Below, piece by piece: positions 55,276 to 64,000 of a DNA stretch of 64,000 nucleotides. This DNA comes from Inia geoffrensis (Eukaryota; Chordata; Mammalia; Artiodactyla; Iniidae). Below the pieces are notes generated by a model. The model was not told where the DNA came from. It searched no databases and saw only the letters and a program-made list of their open reading frames with translations. The stretch spans positions 60,300,436 through 60,364,435 of the forward strand of contig CM070917.1 of the NCBI GenBank assembly GCA_036417435.1, read 5' to 3'. A program made the translations under genes and the position numbers. Every line of letters starts with the position of its first letter. The first letter of the stretch is position 1.

Positions 55276-55424
55276 CCTGTCCAAGGGTACCTGTAGGTGT
55301 GGCATCCTAGGAGCGTGTCTCTGCAGGGCAGCGGCTGTGGGCCACCCTGTGGGAAATAGCGGGGAAGGGTTTGAGGATCCCAAAGAAATGAGGTCCAGCT
55401 TGGATTTAGCACCTAAGAGCTGGG

Positions 55425-55530
55425 TATCTTCATGCAGGTTACTGAATAATAGCACCTATTGCAAAGGTTTGTTAAGAGGATGTACGGAGATCATTTACAG
55501 CACGTGCTGAGCCATCAATAAATCTTCCTG
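55425..55530 (+). repeat. MIR 3' part, plus strand
   Basis: 'tgaataatagcacctattgc', 'aaaggtttgttaagaggatg', 'catcaataaatcttcc'. A CAT-type triplet run follows at 55,537-55,585. Confidence 0.55.
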
Positions 55531-55739
55531 TCATAGTCATTGTCACCATCACCATTATCATCGTCATCGTCACTGCCACTGTTATCCAACCCAGGAAAAT
55601 GCAGGCAGCTACAGCCCCTCACCCCACATCTCTTCACCCCTGGGTGTGAATGTCATGTCTTCTTAAATTGGCTATTTCTTTTGAAGACGTCTTAACCAAA
55701 GCCCCATGCCTCCAGAGTCCTCACCATGACAAACGTCAA

Positions 55740-55870
55740 TAACAGTGATGACTCCCTGAGGCTGAATTTTAAAAGAGCATTAAAGATTAAAGGATGCACA
55801 GGCCAATTACTAGGACAAGTAAATGACTTTAGAAGTAATTACATATAATTTTTCTTGTTTATTTGGCACT
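55740..55870. promoter_or_regulatory. Candidate conserved non-coding element
   Basis: GCATTAAAGATTAAAGG, GGCCAATTACTAGG, GAAGTAATTACATATAATTT and TTGTTTATTTGGCAC in single-copy sequence. Confidence 0.35.
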
Positions 55871-56430
55871 AGTTGTAAGTGTCCATAATCCTGGGTCCCA
55901 GAGGTCCTTCACTTTGGGTTTGCTTTGGGCAGATGAAGGGCCTCGGCCCCAAATGCAGAGGCTGGGGGTGGGGGAAGGGCCCTGGGGCACAGGGACTCTT
56001 GGCCTCTCTAGACTCAGCCTGGTTGACTTGCTTCAGATCCACAGACAATTTCATCATCCACCCTCCCTAAGCCATTCCTAAGAGACGCCTGTCTATCTCA
56101 CACTGTGGGAGGCCCTGGGCTGCCCACCAGCCTCTACTCCCTGTGGGCTGACAGGGGGAGGCAGAAGGTGGCACAGGTGTCCTCTGGGGTCTGTAGCATT
56201 GCCCAGAGAGGAGGTCACGTGACCAAAGGGTATGTGAAAGGCAAGAGTAGGTCACTAGTGAGAGAGAGGGAGGGTTGGAGAGGGCACTGCTTGGACTGTG
56301 GTCAGGAGGAAGTAGAATTTCCAAAGTCACGTGAAGGAGAAAGGGGAGCGTTATGGCTAAGACATTCCTTTTGGTTAAAAGGGATAGAAACCTACTCAAA
56401 CCAGCTCAATAAAATGGTCTACTATTGGAG
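55871..56430. other. Unassigned DNA
   Basis: GC-moderate. No gene or clear repeat. Confidence 0.5.
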
Positions 56431-56432
56431 GA

Positions 56433-56858
56433 TGTGTTAGTTACAAACTGAGTGGCTTAAAACAACAGAAATGTATTGCCTCACAGTCTGGAGGTCAGAA
56501 GTCTGAGTTCAAGGTGTCAGCAGGGTTGGTTCCTTCTGGGGGCTTTGGGGGAGAATGTGTTCCAGAATCCTCTCTGGTGACTGCCAGCAATCCTTGGCAT
56601 TCCTCGACTTATAGAGGCATCACTCCAGTCTCTGTCTCCATCTTCACATGGCTACTCTTCTGGGTCCTCCATGGTCTTCCCTCTGTGCGTGTTGCTGTGT
56701 CCAAACTTCCCTCTGCTTGTAAAGACCAGCCATTGGATTAGGGCCACCCTAATCCAGTATGACCTCATCTGAACCTGAATACATCTGCAAAGACCCTTCT
56801 TCCAAATAAGATCATACTCACAGGTTCTGGGTGGACATCACCATTCAGCCCAGTACAG
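56433..56858 (-). mobile_element. MLT1-type LTR, reversed
   Basis: 'gtggcttaaaacaacagaaa', 'gagttcaaggtgtcagcagg', 'ccttctgggggctttggggg', 'ccatcttcacatggctactc' and 'ggattagggccaccctaatc', 'gggtggacatcaccattcag'. Confidence 0.85.
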
Positions 56859-57299
56859 AAGAGTATAACAAAGATACAGACAATCTGGGATTGACACTTG
56901 AGCAGAGCTGCACTTCCCTGAAGCTAGAGTTGGAGACTGGAAAGTTGGGGGACCATGGATGGCAGCACCATTGGGCCACTCCATACCCATTGTCCCTTTC
57001 TCCTTGCTAACGGAAACTGATTCTGTCCAGTATTGAGCATGCATGTGCTTCGGGAGGTGGGACCTCCCCAGCCCAAGAGGGAGCTCAGTTCAGTCAAGGT
57101 TAATCATGGGGATTCCACCCACCTTGCCAATGACTGTTTTAGGCATGGTCCTGTGATGCCACCCCAGCCAATTAGATTTAAAGGTAGTATGATGGGGGTG
57201 GGGTGGCTTCTGAGAAATAACATTTCCATGATTAAAAAGAGGTGTAGCAGTTTTGCCACGTCAGAATGATGGGTATCAGACTAACCCTGCTGCCATACA

Positions 57300-60200
57300 T
57301 GACAACAAAGTTGGGTAAAATAAGTAAAGCAACAGTTTTACCTTGGATGGGCTTTGGACACAAGCTTTGGACTGTAGACAGTGCAGGGCTGAGATTCATG
57401 ACAGAATGGAAACATACAAGGCAAGGTCCACCTTCACCTGGGATTTCTTCCCAGGAGCATTTCCAAACTAAAGCATGTAGAGCCATAGTATCATTGGGTG
57501 GAAAAGGCAAAGAACAAAGTTCAGGATTGCTGAGGAACCTTGAATTTGCAGGGCAGGATACCAGAGGTGAGGGAGCTACACAGAGAAATATGTCCCCAAA
57601 TTGGCATGGAGTTCACTTGAGTTTGGAACCAAATACTAAGCAGATTAGGCACTGGGCAAGACTACGTGAGACCTGACACAGAACAACTATTAGGAGGTTG
57701 TGAGTTAAATGGAGATTCCAAAGGTTGTACAGTGCTGAGAGACATTGAAGTTCTGACCACCCAAAGTGGAGACACACTACTGAATACTCAAAAATTTTGT
57801 TGAGACTCCAGAAAGGCTACACCCTAGGAATAAGGCTACACTAGCCTTAGAGTAAGAGCTACTTTACATCCTCTCTAATGATGCTTAAAACCAAGCCACG
57901 ACAAGATTAAGCTGATCCACTAGTAAATTAACTATCTGTCAGGACAAAATGCAACACTTTAAAGACAAAATAATACAGATGACCAATCATGTAATCTCAA
58001 CAATATCTGGCATACAGTCAAAAATTACTAGCTACATGAAGTAGGAAAATGTGATGAAATTCTCAGGAGAAAAACTAAGTCAATAGAAACAGACCCAGAG
58101 GTAACAAAGATACTGGAATTGGCAAGCAAGATTTTTAAAAGAGAGAGAGAAAGAAAGAGAGAGAATCTCAACAGAAACTATATATATATTTTTTAATGGA
58201 CGTTCTAGAACTTAGAAATTTTTTAAAATTATGGGCTTAACAGCAAAAGAGACACTGCAGAAGAAAAGATCAGTAAACTTGAGGGCAGGTCAATAGAAAT
58301 TCTCCAAACTGAAGTGTGGGAGCGGGGTTGGGGGAAGTGGGCAAAATTGGCAGAAGCTCAGAGATCTGTGGGACGATATCAAGTAACCTAAGATATGTAT
58401 AATGGAAGTTCCAGAAGAGAGAGAGAAATAAAATGGGACAGAAAAAATATTTTCAGAAATAGGAACTCTAAATTTCAGATTTTATGAAAAAATATCAATC
58501 CACACATCCAACAGTTTCAACAAAACTCCAACAGGATAAACACAAAGATATATCAGAGTCAAATTCCTGAAAATCAAATATAAAGAGAAAATCTGAACAG
58601 TAGTCCAAAACGATGAATTATAGAAAGGGAAAAAGACAGCAAGAATAACCATTGACTTCTTGTAAGAAAAGCTAGAAGCCAGTTAACAAAAGAATAACAT
58701 TTTTAAAGGCTGAAAGAAAAAGCTATTGACCTAGAATTTTATACCCAATGTAAATATTCTTCAAACCTAAAGCAAAATATAAAAATAATAAAAATTAAGA
58801 AATAATAAGATAAAATAATTTCTTATGATTCTGCCTTTTAACATAGCCTTAGGGTAATTTGGGACCAAATTAGCCCCCAAATAAATGCTGCTCACAAATT
58901 ATCAAAGCTCACTTAAGAAGAGATAGGTAATCTGAATAACTCTATACCTATTTTTTAAATTAAAATTTTTTTTTTTGGCGGTACGCGGGCCTCTCACTGC
59001 CGCGGCCTCTCCCATTGCGGAGCACAGGCTCCGGACGCGCAGGCTCAGCGGCCATGGCTCACGGGCCCAGCCGCTCCGCGGCATGTGGGATCTTCCCGGA
59101 CCGGGACACGAACCCGTGTCCCCTGCATCGGCAGGCGGACTCTCAACCACTGCGCCACCAGGGAAACCCCTAAATTAAATTTTTTAGTCAAAACCTTCCT
59201 ATACACACAAAAATAAATCCAGGCCCAGTCGGTGTCACTGGTAAATGCTGACAAATATTTAGGGAAGAAATAATACCCACTCTGCGTAAATTCTTCCCAA
59301 ATCTTAAGAGGAGGGAATACTTTTCAACTCATTTTATGAGGACAACTTTATCATGATACAAAAACAAGACAAAGATATTATAATAAAAGAAATGTATAAA
59401 CCAATACTCCTCATGAACACAGATATAAAAATCCTTTAAAAATTTTTAGCAAAAGTAATCCATCGTTACATAAAATAAATTATACATCCTGAACAAATAG
59501 AGTTTATCCCTGGAATGCAAGATTTGTTTAACTTCCTAAAATCAGCTAATGTAATTCACCGTATTAACAGGCTTAAAAAAATATATATGGTCATCCCAAT
59601 AGCTGCAGTTAAATCTGAAAATTTCATAATCAGAACTCTTAGCAAATTAGTAATAGAAGGACACTTTCTCAAACAAACAAACAAAAAACAAAAACAACAG
59701 AAAACTTCAGCTAACATTATACCTAATGGCAAAACTCTGATCAGATAACATAAGGTAAAGATGCCCTTTCTCACTACTTCAATTCAACATTGTATTGGAG
59801 TTCCAGTCAGTGCAACAAGGCAAGAAAAAAAAAAGTATCGGATTAAAGAGGAATAAATAAAACTGTCTTTCATCAACAGAAGGCATGATTGTTCACATAG
59901 AACACCTTAAGGAGTAATTTTTTTAAAACTACCATATCTAATAAATGAATTTCTAAAGGTATTAGGATATAAAGTCAATATGCAAAAGTCAATCAAATAT
60001 TTATATTAGCAAGAAACAGTAGAAAATGAAAATTTCAAAACAATTTCATTTACAAGAGGATCAAAACTATAAAATAGTTAGGGACAAATTTAACAAAAGA
60101 CATAGAAGAACTTTACGCTGAAAACTATGAAAATTGCTGAGAGAAAATAAAGAAAACCTAAATAAATGAAGAGATATACCATAATCTTGAATTAGGAGAG

Positions 60201-60405
60201 TCAATATTTTAAGACGTCAATGGCTCTATAGATAAAATCCCAATTAAAATTCCAGCAGGATCTTTTTTTGTAGGAATTGACAAGCTGATTCTAAAATTTA
60301 TACGGAAAGCCAAAGGACCTAGAATAACCCAATCTTAAAAAAAAAAAAAGCAAATTTGGAGGACTTAACATTATCTGATTACAAGATTTTTCAAGCTTTA
60401 CAAAG
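57300..60405 (+). mobile_element. Old L1, internally deleted, with nested SINE
   Basis: Left part: L1M 5' text ('caaaaattactagctacatg', 'caatagaaacagacccagag') and ORF1, with a C-terminal remnant still readable as xILYP near 58,735. Right part: ORF2 from about 58,905 ('aggtaatctgaataactcta') through the reverse-transcriptase region ('tccctggaatgcaagatttg', 'tcaaaatttatacgg...') to 60,405, then truncation. The sequence between ORF1 and the middle of ORF2 (endonuclease part) is absent. The RT region is full of stops, and the catalytic FADD-type motif near 59,875-59,895 is not readable. The left edge is uncertain. A CHR SINE interrupts it at 58,971-59,170. Confidence 0.8.
58971..59170 (-). mobile_element. 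CHR SINE inside L1
   Basis: Full short-type copy: T tail, GGCGGTACGCGGGCCTCTCA to CACTGCGCCACCAGGGAAAC. TAAATTAAAATTTTT (58,956-58,970) and TAAATTAAATTTTTT (59,171-59,185) flank it. Confidence 0.94.
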
Positions 60406-61810
60406 GAGAGTGCTTGTGTTCAGTTTGTAACTCCATAGAAGTCCTTGTGAGGTGGTCTTGGGAGACACAGCGTTGCTTGTACTCCCTTTGGCTGCACGTG
60501 GCACTGGCCGCTGGACTAGAACACAATTCAGGCAGAGAAGATGGAAAGCGCAAAGAACAATGGACCCGCAAGGGTGCTTACTGAGGTCATGACCGTTGCC
60601 TCGATCTTGATTCTTTCTGCATTGCCTAAAATCAAATACAGCAGTTCAATAAATGTCAACAGTACCAGTGAGTAAGGAAAGTTGTAGATTAGTCAATGCA
60701 TGCGAAAAACAAAGAATGAGTTAATGAATGGGTGGATGGATGGACCAGTGAATGACTGGATAAGCCAGTGAATGATCTAATGGCTGAACAAACATCCCTC
60801 CATGGAACCAGCAGGGATGTGGTGAGAGCAGGAAACAGCAACTTCCGCTTTTCTTTGATTCTTTTTTATCTCCCAGATCACAGGTACCATTTACTTCCCT
60901 CTTGGGGGCTTTGTCCACTGTGGCTGCCAATAAAACAGGACACAATTAGAAAGCGAACATATAAAAGCAGGGCTTTCCAGTGGCTGAACGTATAAAACAA
61001 TCACCTTTGCTCCGTACAGCTGTCCCCGCACTGAGTTAAAACAGTACTTGGGTTGCCCGTGATTTTATTTCTGATCACACATAAGGATGTGTGTCACTGG
61101 CTGACATTTGCTGCTTGTCTTTTATTGCATTTCATCAGCCCATCTGCCAAGAACCTGAAACAGGAGCCCAGAGCCAGCTTACCCTTGACCAGAGCCCCCA
61201 TGCATCCCAGGCTCTCTGGCTGGGCTGCACCCCAGTCCCTACTCTCAGTTGGGAGAGTGTTGGCAGCCCCTCTCCTCCACCTCTCAGAAGCTGCCACTGG
61301 AGTTGTGGTTTGCACATCCGTATCCAACAAGCAAGAACATCTGAGGCGGACCAGGGCCCTTCATTTGCGTAGCTCTTCAGGAGAAGGGGCTGAACACACA
61401 TGGCAGAAGCTCAAGAAATGCCCATTGAATGCAAGAGAAGGAAAAAATAGCTTAAACCTTATGTCTCAAAGCATCCCTAGATGTCGTATTGAAGCAGGAA
61501 CAGAAACGTTCCCACTAAAGGCAATAAGCTTTACAAGTGGAATTTCTAGAATTTCTCGATCAGAGGGCAAGGAAGCACACTCCTCATGTTTCTGGGCATT
61601 TGCACTCACACCACACTCAGACCAGGCTGGCCCTGCATACTTGGGAGTGAGGCTGCTGACTGCATTTCTACTGAGATGCCTTTGATCCAGAGAGAGATCT
61701 TCGTCCTACCGTGCTTGGTGGGTATTCAGAAACCACAACTTCCATGGATGCTCAGCAGCTGGGTCCAGTCCCTCCAAATCTATCCATCCATCAGGAGGGA
61801 GGCGGGCTGG
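60406..61810. other. Unassigned DNA with a possible regulatory island
   Basis: 60,720-60,780 is a decayed (TGAA/TGGA)n stretch. 60,945-61,140 is AT-richer with GATTTTATTTCTGATCAC, GTCTTTTATTGCATTTC and a POU-like TTGCAT. The 210-codon plus frame 61,053-61,685 shows no domain. Confidence 0.45.
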
Positions 61811-61814
61811 GTCT

Positions 61815-61950
61815 AGTTCTACGGCTTCCTGGTCCTATGACTCTGGGTGAGGGACTTAACTTCTCTGAACTCCAGTTTCTTCATTCGAAAATGGGGCTGA
61901 TGAAACATACTTGAAGGGTAAAAATAAACGAAACACTGAATATAAAAATT
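61815..61950 (+). repeat. MIR, plus strand
   Basis: 'tgactctgggtgagggactt', 'aacttctctgaactccagtt', 'tcttcattcgaaaatggggc'. Confidence 0.6.
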
Positions 61951-62068
61951 CACTTTGCCGACATGGGCACAGGGTGATATAATCCAATGATTACATTGTT
62001 GATGGTGATTCATATTTTTGGCATCTACTTCTTCCCAAGTTTCCAGATGAGCAGGATATTCTTTCTGT

Positions 62069-62081
62069 CCCCCCCCCCCCC
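62069..62081. repeat. C13 homopolymer
   Basis: Thirteen consecutive C. Confidence 0.95.
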
Positions 62082-62365
62082 GCTTCCCCGCCACAAAGCC
62101 ACCCTTGCTCTGTGTCCCTGGAGTCTGGCCTCTAGGAACTGCATCAGTCAGTCTCCCTTGCCCTCTGTCTCCTAGTTGGCTTCAGCCAGTGGAAAGCACC
62201 AGCAGATGTAAAGGGCAGGAGGAAAAAGGGGTCAAGGTAATTTATTCCCCCCACTGCCTCCCTGCTGGATCTCTTCCTGGCCATGGCTGATTAAGCATTG
62301 CAGCTTCTGTCCGACCGCCCTCCCTAGAGCTACAGGTCTTGGTGAGTTCTGCATATTGCTCTCTC

Positions 62366-62372
<7 letters not shown>

Positions 62373-62409
<37 letters not shown>

Positions 62410-62599
62410 GGTACGCGGGCCTCTCACTGTTGTGGCCTCTCCCGTTGCGGAGCACAGGCTCTGGACACGCAGGCTCAGCGGCCATGGCTCACGGGCCCAG
62501 CCGCTCCACGGCATGTGGGATCTTCCCAGACCGGGGCACGAACCCGCGTCCCCTGCATCGGCAGGCGGACTCTCAACCACTGCGCCACCAGGGAAGCCC
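62373..62599 (-). mobile_element. CHR SINE with perfect 16-base target duplication
   Basis: About 35 uninterrupted T, then GCGGTACGCGGGCCTCTCAC to CACTGCGCCACCAGGGAAGC. TGCTCTCTCCCCTTTT is identical at 62,357-62,372 and 62,600-62,615. The pure long tail and perfect duplication make it one of the two youngest-looking copies. Confidence 0.96.
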
Positions 62600-62875
62600 T
62601 GCTCTCTCCCCTTTTAACGCCAGGAGTGGTAACAATTTCCAATTTTTTTTTTTTTTGGAGAAAGAAAATTCTTTAACATAAAAAAGTTGCTATGATTAAA
62701 TTTTTTCAGAATTTCTTGGTTGTTAGTAAGATTTGAAAGCTTATAACTTCTATAGTTCAACTTTTGAAACAAGAGGTATATTTGTGTGTAAAGAATGTGG
62801 GGATTCATGAAATTGTATGCAAAAATATGCATGCATATGCATATGTCGTGTTCTGGAGAAAGGCTTCGTAGCTTT

Positions 62876-62925
62876 TTTTTTTAACATCTTTATTGGAGTA
62901 TAGGATAAAAATTTTTAACCCAACT
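62876..62925 (-). mobile_element. Short T-headed repeat fragment
   Basis: 'ttttttttttaacatcttta', 'ttggagtataggataaaaat' resembles a dispersed cetartiodactyl repeat read in reverse; compare 26,220-26,280. Confidence 0.45.
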
Positions 62926-62984
62926 AGCAATATGTGTGCAATTATTTATAAATTAATACATGTACAACTGTAAGAGGTCCTGTT

Positions 62985-63262
62985 GGTTCTGAATGTCTTA
63001 CATGCATTAGCTCACTTTCTTCATAGGAATCTAGAAGGTAGGCACTAGTCTTATCCTTCTTTTTTTTTTTTTACAGATGTGAACACTAAGCGACAGAGAG
63101 ATTCGGGAATTCCCTGGTGGTCCAGTGGTTAGGACTCAGTGCTTCCACTGCACGGGACATGGGTTCTATCCCTGGTTGGGGAACTTAAGATCTCACAAGC
63201 CAAGTGGCGAGACCAAAAAAAAAATGGGGGTGCGGACAGAGAGATTTAAATAGCTGGCTAGA
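62985..63262 (-). repeat. MIR, reversed, split by a SINE
   Basis: 'cttacatgcattagctcact', 'ggtaggcactagtcttatcc', 'acagatgtgaacactaagcg', then after the SINE 'gacagagagatttaaatagc'. Confidence 0.6.
63104..63234 (+). mobile_element. tRNA-derived cetartiodactyl SINE
   Basis: 'cgggaattccctggtggtcc', 'agtggttaggactcagtgct', 'catgggttctatccctggtt' (B-box-like), then A tail. The duplication GACAGAGAGATT (63,092-63,103; 63,235-63,246) is exact and is MIR sequence. Confidence 0.92.
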
Positions 63263-63263
63263 C

Positions 63264-63503
63264 CAACCTCAGCACTGTTGACCATTGTGGCCAGATCAGT
63301 CTCTTTTGTGGGGCTGTCCTGTGCATTGCAGGATGTTTGTCAGCACTCTTGGTTTTACCCACTAGAGGCCGGTAGCACCCCCCTCCCCCCACCCCAGGTG
63401 TCACCATCAAAAATGTCTCCAGACATTGCCCAGTGTCTCCTGGTCAATGTCTCCCAGTGTCTCCTGGTCTCAGATCATCCTGCGTTGAGAACCACTGGCC
63501 TAG
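63264..63503 (-). mobile_element. MER20-type DNA transposon, reversed
   Basis: 'cctcagcactgttgaccatt', 'ggggctgtcctgtgcattgc', 'acccactagaggccggtagc', 'aaaatgtctccagacattgc' and 'gttgagaaccactgg'. It contains a 24-base-period tandem duplication of CCCAGTGTCTCCTGGTC (63,429-63,445; 63,453-63,469). Confidence 0.8.
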
Positions 63504-63594
63504 AGTAACTAGCAAGATACACATTATAAAATATACACACAGAATATGGAAAAATGTAAAGCATAATACTAAAACTTAAATAACTCATAGTTTT

Positions 63595-63808
63595 TTTTTT
63601 TTTTTTTTTTTTTTTGTGGTACGCAGGCCTCTCACTGTTGTGGCCTCTCCCATTGCGGAGCACAGGCTCCGGACGCGCAGGCTCAGCGGCCATGGCTCAC
63701 GGGCCTAGCTGCTCCGTGGCATGTGGGATCTTCCCGGACCGGGGCACGAACCCGTGTCCCCTACATCAGCAGGCAGACTCTCAACCACTGCGCCACCAGG
63801 GAAGCCCA
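63595..63808 (-). mobile_element. CHR SINE with perfect 18-base target duplication
   Basis: Uninterrupted T tail, GTGGTACGCAGGCCTCTCAC to CACTGCGCCACCAGGGAAGC. TAAATAACTCATAGTTTT is identical at 63,577-63,594 and 63,809-63,826. Confidence 0.96.
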
Positions 63809-63872
63809 TAAATAACTCATAGTTTTAACATGCCCTTCTGGCATCCCAGCAGGTGCCCTGGTGTGGCCCCTA

Positions 63873-64000
63873 GAGCAGTGGTCTGCAACCTTTTTGGCAC
63901 CAGGGACCGGTTTCATGGAAGACAATTTTTCCACGGCCGGGGTGGCGGTGTGGCGGTTGGGGGATGGCTCTGGCGGTAATGTGAGCGAGGGGGAGTGGCA
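63873..64000 (+). mobile_element. DNA transposon fragment, runs off the window
   Basis: 'agagcagtggtctgcaacct', 'ttttggcaccagggaccggt', 'ttcatggaagacaatttttc' is the left end of a common old DNA transposon of hAT-like form. It is cut by the window edge. Confidence 0.65.

Noticed and set aside
59515..59748. 77-codon frame resembling reverse transcriptase
   Set aside because: It is a decayed piece of L1 ORF2, counted under the L1 entry; not an independent gene.
61053..61685. 210-codon open frame with a hydrophobic start
   Set aside because: The N-terminus is loosely signal-like, but the frame has no family likeness, no good start context and mixed composition.
1..64000. CRISPR arrays, bacterial operons, phage or plasmid features
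   Set aside because: The regularly repeated sequences are eukaryotic SINEs, microsatellites and a minisatellite; no bacterial gene organisation is present.

Overview
The window looks like non-coding DNA from a cetacean nuclear genome (a whale or dolphin; a hippopotamus-like relative is less likely). The diagnosis rests on at least thirteen copies of the tRNA-derived CHR SINE. Its head contains GGCTTCCCTGGTGGCGCAG, and it ends in an A- or T-rich tail. Several copies have intact target-site duplications. One tRNA-type SINE of the more general cetartiodactyl kind (63,104-63,234) and one older CHR-related copy (14,136-14,539) are also present. Old mammalian repeats (MIR, L2, MER5A, MER20, MLT1-type LTRs, L1M) fill much of the rest. 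Family names are given from memory of consensus wording, not from a database search.

I found no gene that I can defend: no recognisable multi-exon gene, tRNA, rRNA or CRISPR array. Long open frames (for example 1,355-2,125 and 28,315-29,013) lie in GC-rich sequence, are open on both strands and resemble no protein I know. The one coding candidate is a possible signal-peptide exon on the minus strand at 26,939-27,052. It is weakly supported and unnamed.

Layout. 1-9 kb: GC-moderate single-copy DNA with AT-rich islands that look like conserved non-coding elements, an MLT-like LTR and two CHR SINEs. 9-15 kb: repeat-rich, with a three-layer nest (SINE in L1 in an older repeat) and a SINE-in-SINE. 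15-25 kb: GC-rich, SINE-poor, with one long CHR SINE, an RFX-like X-box and a CTCF-like site. 25-32 kb: L1 fragments with a nested SINE, an MLT1 LTR and a possible enhancer. 32-47 kb: GC-rich and almost free of SINEs, with a large homopyrimidine tract, an E-box minisatellite near 45 kb and three strong conserved-element candidates. 47-51 kb: composite L1M. 51-54 kb: GC-rich with a small CpG-rich patch. 54-64 kb: AT-rich and dominated by old L1 (including a 5'-inverted copy and an internally deleted copy), MLT1, MER20 and the two youngest-looking SINEs.

No new molecular system was found. The most interesting material is regulatory or structural: clustered AT-rich homeodomain-type islands in a GC-rich, SINE-poor background, which suggests a gene desert or large intron near a developmental regulator; the E-box minisatellite; and well-preserved nested insertions that give relative ages.
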